64,000 bases of DNA from NCBI GenBank assembly GCA_937951615.1, contig CALFBH010000012.1, positions 1 to 64,000 on the forward strand. The letters run 5' to 3'. Origin of the DNA: an uncultured Saprospiraceae bacterium. Its GTDB lineage: Bacteria > Bacteroidota > Bacteroidia > Chitinophagales > Saprospiraceae. This document shows, piece after piece, positions 9,391 to 17,782 of this stretch. The number at the start of each line of letters is the position of its first letter. Position 1 is the stretch's first letter. The notes beneath the pieces are model-generated. The model saw only the letters and a program-made list of their open reading frames with translations, made no database searches and was not told the DNA's origin. Position numbers and translations under genes: made by a program.

Positions 9391-9474
9391 CACGGTGGGT
9401 TGAAACCCACCGCTTTTGCGAATAATAATGTGTGTTTGACAAAAGCGTAGGACTTCAGTCCTACGTGCAGGACA
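9391..9474 (+). repeat. Composite palindromic cassette, copy 1
   Basis: Three nested or adjacent inverted repeats: GGTGGGTTGAAACCCACC (9394-9411), CGCTTTTG (9411-9418) paired with CAAAAGCG (9440-9447), and a 20-bp palindrome centred on GGACTTCAGTCC (9446-9465). The whole arrangement, including the linker GCGAATAATAA, recurs at 39238-39316 in the same orientation. Confidence 0.85.
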
Positions 9475-9480
9475 AATTTT

Positions 9481-10908
9481 CTACCCTTTTATCTTTCTGG
9501 AAGAAGTCGGACTTTTTGTAGATCGCTGTGATGGTCTTGTCGTAGACTTATTATTGAATTTTGGTATAGACCGAGTACGAGTTGATTGTGACGGTGTCTT
9601 CGTAGACTGTGGCTTATCGGCACGTCCTGAAGACTCATCTTTAGTTGTCCATGAAGACTTCTCCTTCTTTATGCCGTCCATCATAGACTCGAGCATAGTT
9701 GGTTTTTCAGCCTTTTTTGTAGATTTTGCTTTACCTCTACGTTCGGACTTAGACTCAACACTTGCTGGTTTATAAGGCACAGGAGTCGAATCTTCAGCAC
9801 GTTGCGGTTTCTCTTCAATGACTTCTGGTTCATAAACTGATGGAGTTGGTCCTTCAATATAACCTGAATTTTCTCCGATGATTTCTGGCTCAGAAGAGGG
9901 AGGGCAAACCTCTGGTCTTGGTCCTTCAACATTTCCTGGCTGTTCAACGGCGGGGGCGTAAGTGGGAGGGCAAGCTGGTGTGTCAGGCTCAATTACTTCT
10001 GGATATGAAGGATATGCAGGCTCGCAGGGTGGGGGAGGCGTGCTGCAAGTTGGACCCGTTAAAATATCGAAGCCGATACCAAAAATGGAGCGTCTGTCGC
10101 GGCAATCTCTGCGCCTGCAATCGCGGTTTCTGCGCTTATTGCAATTACATTCGCAGTTGCAATCCCGCTTTTTTTCTACCTTGTTTTCGTTGCGATTTTT
10201 ATCTAATTTAATAGAAACTCCAACATGAAAACTCAGCGCATCATAATCAGAACGGACAGCAGGGTTGAGAACATTTCGATCATTATTGATAAAATCATCC
10301 ATGTCGATATAACTTGTATTGGGCGCGTGCGTATAAGCGGTGCGGGCATTGATGGCCACACGCTTTGAAACAGGAACTTGCACACCTGCACCTACACCAT
10401 ACACCCATCTACCTGTGGTCGTTACGCCATTCCACTGGTCGGTATAGCCACCTTCATCATAATCGTATTCTTCGGTATAATAACCACTGGTGAAAATACG
10501 TCCGCCCACAAAACCATCTACATAAGGTTGTACAGGAGATTTTTGATATTTCAAACGTACTAAGCCATTCATCCCCGCCGATATATTGGTCGGATTGTAT
10601 ATCTCGGCATTAATGGGAGAAGTGATATAATAGGTATTGGCTTTGCCACCACCCTGAACACGTCCTTCCAATCCCCACTGCCATACAAAGGGCTTGCGGT
10701 TGGAAGTCAGGTCGCCATAACCTGCAATAGACAAGCCATAGGCATCACGATAATTATTGGCTTCCAAATCAAATAAAGGACAGGTAAATGTCCCATTGAT
10801 TTCTAAGTATTTGGATTTGCGAGGCTGGTACTCGTAAGTGTCTTCCTGTGCAAACAGGGTATTGCTTAATCCAATAAACAAAAGTAGTAGTAGAACATAG
10901 TTTTTCAT
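9481..10908 (-). CDS. Outer-membrane beta-barrel protein with Cys-rich and Pro/Lys-rich tail
   Basis: A Sec signal peptide (LLLLLFIGLSNTLFAQ) leads into about 240 residues with alternating aromatic strands and a GVGAGVQVPVSKRVAINAR segment, as in OmpA-like or OmpW-like barrels. A short Cys/Arg-rich linker follows (CNCECNCNKR and CRRRDCRDRR). The C-terminal ~200 residues are low complexity: Pro/Glu-rich repeats with PEVIEE and GPRPEVCPP, then Lys/Ser/Thr-rich sequence. The start at 10908 places the signal peptide at the N-terminus, 16 codons downstream of another ATG. Function is unknown. The basic, disordered tail could bind peptidoglycan or polysaccharide, but that is inference. Confidence 0.65.
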   Translation of the reverse strand: MKNYVLLLLLFIGLSNTLFAQEDTYEYQPRKSKYLEINGTFTCPLFDLEANNYRDAYGLSIAGYGDLTSNRKPFVWQWGLEGRVQGGGKANTYYITSPINAEIYNPTNISAGMNGLVRLKYQKSPVQPYVDGFVGGRIFTSGYYTEEYDYDEGGYTDQWNGVTTTGRWVYGVGAGVQVPVSKRVAINARTAYTHAPNTSYIDMDDFINNDRNVLNPAVRSDYDALSFHVGVSIKLDKNRNENKVEKKRDCNCECNCNKRRNRDCRRRDCRDRRSIFGIGFDILTGPTCSTPPPPCEPAYPSYPEVIEPDTPACPPTYAPAVEQPGNVEGPRPEVCPPSSEPEIIGENSGYIEGPTPSVYEPEVIEEKPQRAEDSTPVPYKPASVESKSERRGKAKSTKKAEKPTMLESMMDGIKKEKSSWTTKDESSGRADKPQSTKTPSQSTRTRSIPKFNNKSTTRPSQRSTKSPTSSRKIKG

Positions 10909-11406
10909 AATACAGATTTTATGCTTGCCGCAAATAGAGGGGACTGTTTTTGGCAAAGATTAGTAAAATAGTTATCTGGGAGTTGAGAGGGGATAAGTTT
11001 AAGTTTAAGCTCAAGTTTAAGTCTAAATAGATGTCGCCGAAGGCGACTCTTTAAAGGTTTAAACTTAGACTTATTCTTAAACTTAAACTTATATCGGTTT
11101 GTTTTGTGTGGCAAATGACGGTTCATTTGCAAATCATACTACAAATATGTACATGAATTTTTTTAATACAAAGTAAGTCTGTTGCAAGCATTGATAGATA
11201 AAATGCTTTAATGTGATAGTTAGTTTGTAGGTAAATGTTTGCTTCTTTGCAAGTAAGTTTGTAACTTAGTTTGAAATATACTTTGAAAGTGTAGTTAAAT
11301 TATTGAAGAATAGACTTTTAGCATTTTAATCGCCGATAGGAAATCATGTCTCCTGACTTAGAAAGCAAACATTTAAAAGTGTCGTAAGACACCAAATTAT
11401 TAAAAA
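10909..11406. other. Divergent intergenic region with AAGTTTAAG arms
   Basis: No gene is visible in these ~500 bases. The main feature is the inverted oligomer array at 10993-11093. The remainder (11100-11406) is AT-rich with GTTTGTAGGTAAATG-type sequence and presumably contains the promoters of both flanking genes, but I cannot identify a convincing TAnnTTTG element. Confidence 0.6.
10993..11093. repeat. Inverted oligomer array (AAGTTTAAG words) around a GTCGCC/GGCGAC hairpin
   Basis: The left arm (10993-11027) repeats AAGTTTAAG/CTCAAGTTT words; the right arm (11057-11093) carries their complement (TTAAACTTAGAC, TTAAACTTAAACTT). Between them is a GTCGCC-gaa-GGCGAC hairpin (11033-11047). The transcript or single strand could fold into one long stem. 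Similar words occur at 32757-32800 and 59657-59680. Confidence 0.75.
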
Positions 11407-13407
11407 ATGGCACAGATTCCACCGAAAATTCTCCTGGATATTTTCTTTAAAGCCTTTAAGGTTTTTTATCAAAACCATCCTGATAAGGAGCAGGCGGATG
11501 ATATGTTGATGAAAATGATGCCCTTTCCGAGCGGTAGTCGCAACCGCAAAGATGTCTTTTACGAGATATTTGAAGATGTATATAGCCAACTCAATATCGC
11601 TGATGCAGAAACGGACGATAAGTATAATAACATCGAAGAATTGTTTACGCGGCGATATATTGAAGTCATCAAGGCCTATGTGCGCGATGAGGAAGTTTTT
11701 GGAATGGATGATGAGTATCTCAATCTCATCTACCGCTACACTTATAATTCTGATGAATACATCAGCACTGCTAGACACCTGCTGAATGTGCAGCGCGAGA
11801 TACCTGAAAATCGCTTTGACGAACCCCATGAACGCGTGAAGAAGCCACTGTCGATTATGTTCTATTCGAGGCTGCAAAATATTCTGAAAAACAACACAGT
11901 CAAAAACGATAAGATTGTCGAACTGCCTTTTGATCATCTGATGGAACGATTTGGATTACATCCCGATGATTTGATGAAAGTCTTATTTGCCGAGCCGAGT
12001 GCTTTGTGTTCGATTATTTTTCCACCTTCGCAGCAGTTTGAATCCAAGCCCAATTTATTGCAACACTCCTTACAGGATTATAAAGGCGTTTTGCTGGGAC
12101 ATGCTTTGTCTATTCACTCCGATTCTGTCTTTCTACTGGCAGAATTGGGACGAGCCATGCGGATTGCCAAAGTACTGGACAAACCGGTTAGCATCTTTTT
12201 AACAGGTGAGAAATTTGGTTCGCTGAACTGGGTGGTGCAGGATTTTATAGAATTAAAACAAAAAAATCCCGATAAATATCCCCGACTGAATATAGAAACC
12301 AATATCCGCGAATGTCTGGCTTTCAGAACCAAGTTGTACAGTAAACTAGGACTAGATTATGAGATTTGCGATTCCAGTAATGCCGGCTCTGACTATTTCC
12401 CAGAATCCACGACGCTCCAACTGGAAATCTCCCGCACTGCCCGCGAATACCATGAACTTTGTCTGCTCATTCTAAAAGATAAAACCTATCCACGAAAAGT
12501 CGACAGAGACCAATCGCGCGAAATCATAGAAATACTGGACAGCTTTCTGGTGCAGGACATGGAGGGCGGTATTTCAGGTTTGAGTATTGTGAAAAAAGAC
12601 CTGAAAAAACACATCGGCATTATCAAAATGGTGGTCGATAGCCTCAAGTCATTTTCCATTAAAACCTTTGAGTATTTCCTCTTGCAATACTATCATCAGT
12701 TCAAATATAATGGCTATCTAAAACTGGCGGTTTCCCGCGAATATACTTTTGATGAGCTGTTTATCAAGATGATAGAAAAAGATGGAATGGACTATAAGCT
12801 AGGCGGCTTGTACTTCAAGGATTATACCTGCAATACGGAGGATGGCGAAAAAACAGTCTTCCCGTATTACTTCCCCAGTGGCTCGCTCTACACAGGTGAC
12901 CCGAAAAAAATCGACGAATACGATAAGGACGTTATTCTTATCAAAGACCGGCGCGATAAAATCAAAAGGGTCTTAGAATCCTATAAAAACCCTTTCAAAC
13001 TGGCTGCCGTGATGGGTGATTTGCTCTCCTTCGCGCATTATTATTTCATGCATAATGAAAAAACCAGGGGCAATCACTTCAATGAAGAATTCATGCCTAT
13101 CGTCGAAAAAATCAGCGAAGAATTTGCCCTTTCCTGGGAACATTATACCAACCTGACGGAAGAAGAGTTTCGATATGACCTCGTCACCTTCGAGCGTCTG
13201 CTATTGAGTCAGTGGTCGCGGAATATCATCATACCTTATCATTTCTATCCCTTCCTGCTCTCCGATGGCATCAAAGCAAAAGGCAATTCCGATAAGCGGA
13301 CTCAATTGCTTGAATGTTATACAGAAATTGTCAATCTGATTTTACGTGAGCTTGAGAAGTCTATGGATTTTGGGGCGAATATTCGGCATTGGGGGATTTA
13401 TCTTTAG
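11407..13407 (+). CDS. Uncharacterised 666-residue cytosolic protein
   Basis: I do not recognise a family. There is no signal peptide, lipobox or membrane helix, so a cytosolic location is likely. The N-terminal ~150 residues are acidic and helical. The middle (about residues 210-320) has a Rossmann-like alternation, with LLGHALSIHSDSVFLLAELG, then VSIFLTGEKFG and a FRTKLYSKLGLDYEICDSS segment. This arrangement faintly recalls class I aminoacyl-tRNA-synthetase-like folds, including cyclodipeptide synthases, but the similarity is too weak to name a function. The C-terminal half is charged and mainly helical. It is a single-gene unit with a long AT-rich leader region, ending in GTGTTGATGTG word repeats. 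Confidence 0.7.
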   Translation: MAQIPPKILLDIFFKAFKVFYQNHPDKEQADDMLMKMMPFPSGSRNRKDVFYEIFEDVYSQLNIADAETDDKYNNIEELFTRRYIEVIKAYVRDEEVFGMDDEYLNLIYRYTYNSDEYISTARHLLNVQREIPENRFDEPHERVKKPLSIMFYSRLQNILKNNTVKNDKIVELPFDHLMERFGLHPDDLMKVLFAEPSALCSIIFPPSQQFESKPNLLQHSLQDYKGVLLGHALSIHSDSVFLLAELGRAMRIAKVLDKPVSIFLTGEKFGSLNWVVQDFIELKQKNPDKYPRLNIETNIRECLAFRTKLYSKLGLDYEICDSSNAGSDYFPESTTLQLEISRTAREYHELCLLILKDKTYPRKVDRDQSREIIEILDSFLVQDMEGGISGLSIVKKDLKKHIGIIKMVVDSLKSFSIKTFEYFLLQYYHQFKYNGYLKLAVSREYTFDELFIKMIEKDGMDYKLGGLYFKDYTCNTEDGEKTVFPYYFPSGSLYTGDPKKIDEYDKDVILIKDRRDKIKRVLESYKNPFKLAAVMGDLLSFAHYYFMHNEKTRGNHFNEEFMPIVEKISEEFALSWEHYTNLTEEEFRYDLVTFERLLLSQWSRNIIIPYHFYPFLLSDGIKAKGNSDKRTQLLECYTEIVNLILRELEKSMDFGANIRHWGIYL

Positions 13408-13480
13408 GTGTGTTGTGGTGTTGATGTGTTGTCGTGTTGTTGTGGCAACGTAGCATAGACATTTCTGTCTGAAACCTTGT
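13408..13480 (+). repeat. GTGTTGTGGTGTTG / TTGTCGTG words after the 666-residue gene
   Basis: Directly after the stop codon come GTGTTGTGGTGTTGATGTG and TTGTCGTGTTGTTG words. These are the complement of the CACGACAA units that precede hemB and fur. A GACATTTCTGTC-like palindrome follows at about 13458. Confidence 0.6.
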
Positions 13481-13650
13481 GTAGTTGCAAAAAAAAGCTG
13501 TAGCCGAGGCATCCTGCCTTAAAGCTGGGGAGAATTGAGTAATTGTGTGGTTGTTTTTTTACTGGGCATTAGCTTTATACCGATTAAATTTAAAATCGCT
13601 GGTTTTTCACTTCGACATTCAATATTCCCCTGTTCGATATTCGATATTCT

Positions 13651-14193
13651 TCACAAATCCATCACCACCCCATTCTCCAAGACAAAACTCAAGCCATCCT
13701 CCGTCTCGACCGTCATTTTGAAAATATATTCCGTATTATCAAAATCCGCTTTATTGATAAAATCTTCATAGAAATAGACGCTGACCCCCTCATACGCTTG
13801 ATAATCTAATCCTTCCAATTCTAGGATATTGCTATTAGCAGGAATGATTTGATTGTCGAACGTAAAATCTTTATCAAAGGAGAGCCTAAGGCTACTTTCT
13901 ACGAATGGATTGACAGTTTCATAGTCACAGCTCAATGCATAAGCGCTGGACATCAGACTAAGATTCGGGATTGCCGCAGCGACAATTTCCATTTCGGCTA
14001 ATGCCTGAAGCGTGAATATGCCATTGATTGTATCGACTTCTAATAAATCCAGCTCGGAAACTTGTCGAATTTTTAAATCATTTAGATCAACAATTTTATA
14101 TTCATCTACATCCCGACAAATACAACTTTCCATCAGAATGGAGTAGAGGCTTATCAGGAGTAGAACCAGGCTTACTTTGAATAATGTTTTCAT
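13651..14193 (-). CDS. Hypothetical lipoprotein
   Basis: A 180-residue product with a hydrophobic signal segment ending in LMESC (Cys24), a good lipobox, so it is probably an outer-membrane-anchored lipoprotein. The mature part contains a polar, beta-rich sequence with no motif I can name. The chosen ATG at 14193 puts the signal peptide at the N-terminus; an ATG at 14247 would precede it with 18 polar residues. It is a single gene, divergent from the secreted DUF4832 protein gene. Confidence 0.55.
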   Translation of the reverse strand: MKTLFKVSLVLLLISLYSILMESCICRDVDEYKIVDLNDLKIRQVSELDLLEVDTINGIFTLQALAEMEIVAAAIPNLSLMSSAYALSCDYETVNPFVESSLRLSFDKDFTFDNQIIPANSNILELEGLDYQAYEGVSVYFYEDFINKADFDNTEYIFKMTVETEDGLSFVLENGVVMDL

Positions 14194-14565
14194 TGATTGT
14201 TTGATTTGGTCATCAGTCATCAGACTAAGACGGTGATTTTTTTGCAAAAAAATAGCGCACCTTCATATTTTACGTTCCTAAAGATAAGCTTTTATTTTTC
14301 TATAAAATTTATAGGGAACGAATTGTAAAAATTTGCATATAATTTTTTAGTACAATAATGATGTGTAAAATGAAAAATTATTTTGTAAAATTATAATTGA
14401 AAGCACTTTAAAAATGTATTTATTTTGAAATGTGTTTAAAAACATTATGAGCATAATAGAATATTATCATGTAGCGGATAGTAATAATGACAAAAAAATG
14501 GTTTGACTCAATTGTTGGACAACTGTAATTTTGAATTCAATTTAGAAAATAAAAAATTACAGACC
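14194..14565. other. AT-rich divergent spacer without recognisable features
   Basis: These ~370 bases between divergent starts are AT-rich and show no coding frame, hairpin or clear TAnnTTTG element. They presumably carry the promoters of both flanking genes. Confidence 0.5.
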
Positions 14566-16845
14566 ATGAAAAATTTCCTGCTTATTTTGTCATTATTATC
14601 TGGGCTTTTTGCCAATGCACAAACCTGGGATAACTTAACCTATAATGAAAATCAATCAGGATTAGAGTTAAACCCTTTAAAGGGCTTCGCAACGATGTGG
14701 CAACCCAGCAACAATTTTCCACACAGTATTCAAGGCGAATTATTTGGATTGGATGACGTCATGCTTGGAATAGATAGCTTTGATTGGACAGTCATAGACA
14801 ACTTTCTTGCGCAGGAAGCCAGTGAAGGCAACCATTGTTACATACAGGTCAATATAGATCCCGCATTCGGAGGTTCTGATATGCCTGCTTTTTTAGTCGA
14901 TCAAGTGGATTGGCAATTCTATGATGATGGAAATGTCCCTGATTTATGTCCAGACTGGAATGACCCGGATTTGATGGAAGCTATGCTAAATTTTATTGAT
15001 GCTTTTGGCACAAAATATAATAATGATTCCATAGTTTTCTTGGTGCATTTAGGCCTTTATGGAATGTGGGGAGAATGGCATATTGGGAGTGTAGCGGATA
15101 TTAGACCGGAATTTGAAATGACAGAAGAGAATAAGTTATTGATAGCAAATACTTACATCAATTCCTTTCCGGATACATATTTATTAGCCCGTTATCCGGA
15201 GAATATGCCAGATGCACAATCTTTTGGTTATAGTGATGGTTTGTTTTTTAGTCAATCCATTTCCTCCTCCTCCAATCCCTATTATTTTCATAATACCTTA
15301 AAAACCAATCGCGCTGATCTCAATTGGAAACTGCATCCAGTCGGCGGAGAAATCGACCCAGATATTCAGCCCATTCTTTGGGATTCCTGGCCCAATGTGG
15401 TCGGACAGGACGTAGTGGCATGTTTTGATTCCATCCATCCAACCTGGCTTTTCTCTCATCACGTTCTTACACAAGTTCAAGAGGGTACAGCAGAATGGGA
15501 CAACGCCATCCAGGCACAAAAATTAATGGGCTATACTTTTTATATTGACAAATACCGCTTGTCTTCCTCAAATGGAAATCCAGCCATTGAAGTTAATATT
15601 CAAAACAAAGGATTAACGCCTATGTATGCCAATTGGGAGGTAGAGTTTGGCGTACTCAATTCCAGCAATCAATTCCAGTCATTAGGCTTCACAAAATGGA
15701 ACTTGGATTTGATTCAGCCAGGTGTTGTCGATAATTACAGGTCATTTATATCAGATAGCTCTTTAACAGACGGAACCTATACCTTCTTGCTAAGAGTCGT
15801 AAACCCATTGGAAGCTTTTTCTGCTGACGCCAAACCTGTGAGGTTTGCCAATACAAGTCAGGATGAGGATATCGAAGCTTGGATTAGCTTAGGAGAAACA
15901 AGCATATCCTCAGGCAATGCTGGACTTACACCAACACAGGTTTCAGGCATATCATTATCGCCGTCAAGTGCAATATTGCAAGTGGGAGATAATCTTCAGT
16001 TATCAGCAAATGTGACTCCTGCGAATGCAACGAACCCAGCAATCACCTGGGTTTCAGATCATCCTGCTACAGCTTCTGTCAGTGCCAGCGGCTTGGTTTC
16101 GACAGGTCCAGTAAGCGGAACAGTTATTATTTCTGCTTACACGCAGGATGGTGGTTTTGTAGGAGAATGTGCAATAACAGTTGAACCTTTCCGGGTGAAT
16201 ATACCTGCTTTAATCGAAGCCGAAGCCTATGTTGATATGTCTGGCGTAGAAACAGAACCAAGTGGTGAAGGCGGCTCTAATTTAGGGTATATTGATGCCG
16301 GAGATTGGATGGAATATGGCGTAATCGTTGATTCCCCTGCAGATTTTTTGGTGGATTACCGAGTGGCAAGTCCGTCATGGGGTGGTGAAATAAGTTTATT
16401 AAATGAAAGTGGCGATGTCTTAGATATTATCCAGGTAGATTCTACAGGCGGCTGGCAGGCTTATACGACCATGACTTCAAATCCTATTTCATTGCCGGCT
16501 GGAGCTTATAACTTAAGAGTACTGGCAAGTGGGGGCGGTTTCAATTTAAACTGGATTGAATTTAGATACGATCCCATCTGGGCATACGAAGCCGACTTGG
16601 AAGTAAGAGCAGATGTTATGACCTTATATCCAAAGCCCACTGCGGATTTCTTTAAAATCAAAGGAGACTTTTCGGATTATACGATTCAGATTTTAGACAT
16701 GAATGGTGCCGTATATCAAGATTTATCGGATCAAAGTAGTCCCATTGAAATTGATATTAGCGGTCTGCCCCAAGGATTATATTCTATAAGTATAGTAAAT
16801 GGAAATAATGGCAATCTACGTTTTGAACATATTATAAAGATGTAG
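14566..16845 (+). CDS. Secreted DUF4832-type protein with Big_2, CBM6 and T9SS sorting domains
   Basis: The 759-residue protein begins with a signal peptide (LLILSLLSGLFANAQ). Residues ~25-450 resemble the DUF4874/DUF4832 glycosidase-like fold (NPLKGFATMW start; GMWGEWHIG as a probable active-site strand). Then come a Big_2 Ig-like domain (about 465-550; SLSPSSAILQVGDNLQL), a CBM6-like carbohydrate-binding module (IEAEAYVDMSG ... AGDWMEYGV), and a type A T9SS C-terminal domain (LYPKPTADFFKIKG ... GLPQGLYSISI). It is probably exported to the cell surface to act on or bind polysaccharide; the substrate is unknown. The ATG at 14566 was chosen over 14503 because of the signal peptide. Confidence 0.8.
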   Translation: MKNFLLILSLLSGLFANAQTWDNLTYNENQSGLELNPLKGFATMWQPSNNFPHSIQGELFGLDDVMLGIDSFDWTVIDNFLAQEASEGNHCYIQVNIDPAFGGSDMPAFLVDQVDWQFYDDGNVPDLCPDWNDPDLMEAMLNFIDAFGTKYNNDSIVFLVHLGLYGMWGEWHIGSVADIRPEFEMTEENKLLIANTYINSFPDTYLLARYPENMPDAQSFGYSDGLFFSQSISSSSNPYYFHNTLKTNRADLNWKLHPVGGEIDPDIQPILWDSWPNVVGQDVVACFDSIHPTWLFSHHVLTQVQEGTAEWDNAIQAQKLMGYTFYIDKYRLSSSNGNPAIEVNIQNKGLTPMYANWEVEFGVLNSSNQFQSLGFTKWNLDLIQPGVVDNYRSFISDSSLTDGTYTFLLRVVNPLEAFSADAKPVRFANTSQDEDIEAWISLGETSISSGNAGLTPTQVSGISLSPSSAILQVGDNLQLSANVTPANATNPAITWVSDHPATASVSASGLVSTGPVSGTVIISAYTQDGGFVGECAITVEPFRVNIPALIEAEAYVDMSGVETEPSGEGGSNLGYIDAGDWMEYGVIVDSPADFLVDYRVASPSWGGEISLLNESGDVLDIIQVDSTGGWQAYTTMTSNPISLPAGAYNLRVLASGGGFNLNWIEFRYDPIWAYEADLEVRADVMTLYPKPTADFFKIKGDFSDYTIQILDMNGAVYQDLSDQSSPIEIDISGLPQGLYSISIVNGNNGNLRFEHIIKM

Positions 16846-17196
16846 AAAAAACTTTTACCCTTTATTATCGAAATACACGGCCCACCCACCTGCTTGAGAC
16901 TACTATACTGGACATTAGGGTGTTCGGCAGGAAGGGGGGAAGTGTATAATATCTTCTATAATACCTTTCCACAGCGCATCTCTCGATATTTTTGTCTTGG
17001 TCGTTTTTGCCAATTCCGTCATTCTGTCCTAAAAACCTGACACGATAAAATCTCAAAATCGGACAAAATCGGACATTTTGTCACTAAAACATTAAATATT
17101 TCCGAAGTTTCAAACATTTTTGAAAGTTTGGAAAGGTTGTTGATTAAGCCTTATCATAATTATGAAATAAAATTTTAAACTTTAAATTATTAGATC
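16846..17196. other. Intergenic region, nothing clearly assignable
   Basis: About 350 bases without a convincing gene. A duplicated word (AAAATCGGACAAAATCGGAC, about 17056-17077) and an imperfect inverted repeat (GAAGTTTCAAAC / GAAAGTTTGGAA, about 17103-17135) are present. The phasin promoter must lie here but I cannot define it. Confidence 0.4.
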
Positions 17197-17559
17197 ATGG
17201 AAAATTTATTGAAAAAAGTATTGTACACAGGCGTAGGTCTTATTTCAACTGCCAGCGAAAACATTCAGAAAAACATCGACGAATTGGTAAAGAAAGGTTC
17301 TCTTTCTGAGGATGAAGGTAAAAAAGTGGTGAATGATTTCATAGAAACTACAGAAGCGAAAAGAGAAGAATTCCAAGCTCGTATGACAGAGATTGTTACG
17401 AATGTTTTGGAAAAATTGAACTTGCCTTCTACGGAGGAGTTCAAAACTTTGACAGATCGTTTGGCTAAGTTGGAGAAAAAGACTAAAACGACTGCTGAAA
17501 AAGCAACAAGTACAGTTAAGAAAACAACTGCTGCTGCTAAGAAAGCGGTTGCGAAGTAA
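17197..17559 (+). CDS. Phasin family protein
   Basis: A small (120-residue) helical protein. The first ~90 residues fit the polyhydroxyalkanoate granule-associated (PhaF/PhaI-like) family, with LYTGVGLISTASENIQ and DELVKKGSLSEDEGKKVV. The tail is Ala/Lys/Thr-rich (TVKKTTAAAKKAVAK), as in PhaF-type proteins that can touch DNA. In Bacteroidota these genes are often found without PHA synthase, so a granule role is not certain. It is monocistronic with a clear terminator 28 bp downstream. Confidence 0.75.
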   Translation: MENLLKKVLYTGVGLISTASENIQKNIDELVKKGSLSEDEGKKVVNDFIETTEAKREEFQARMTEIVTNVLEKLNLPSTEEFKTLTDRLAKLEKKTKTTAEKATSTVKKTTAAAKKAVAK

Positions 17560-17586
17560 TTTTACCTTCGTAAGCTAAAACTTATT

Positions 17587-17625
17587 GCCGCGATGTGAAC
17601 CTCTGGTTTGCATCGTGGCTTTTTT
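17587..17625 (+). terminator. Rho-independent terminator of the phasin gene
   Basis: The stem GCCGCGATG (17587-17595) pairs with CATCGTGGC (17611-17619) with one G-U pair, and a T6 run follows at once. Confidence 0.85.
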
Positions 17626-17782
17626 ATTGAGGTAAGAACGTGTTTAAATTTCATAAAAGCTTATGGGGAACCGTCAGGTTTTCAAGCCACCGTATCGCAG
17701 GAAGTCAGTTACAACTTGTGTCGATTTATCCGTCACAGCTTTGCGTCGCAAGACACCCCCCTCCGAAAGGGGATATTGCCAT

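Noticed and set aside
16865-17056. Small minus-strand open frame between the DUF4832 gene and the phasin gene
   Set aside because: No signal peptide, domain or start context; composition fits non-coding DNA.
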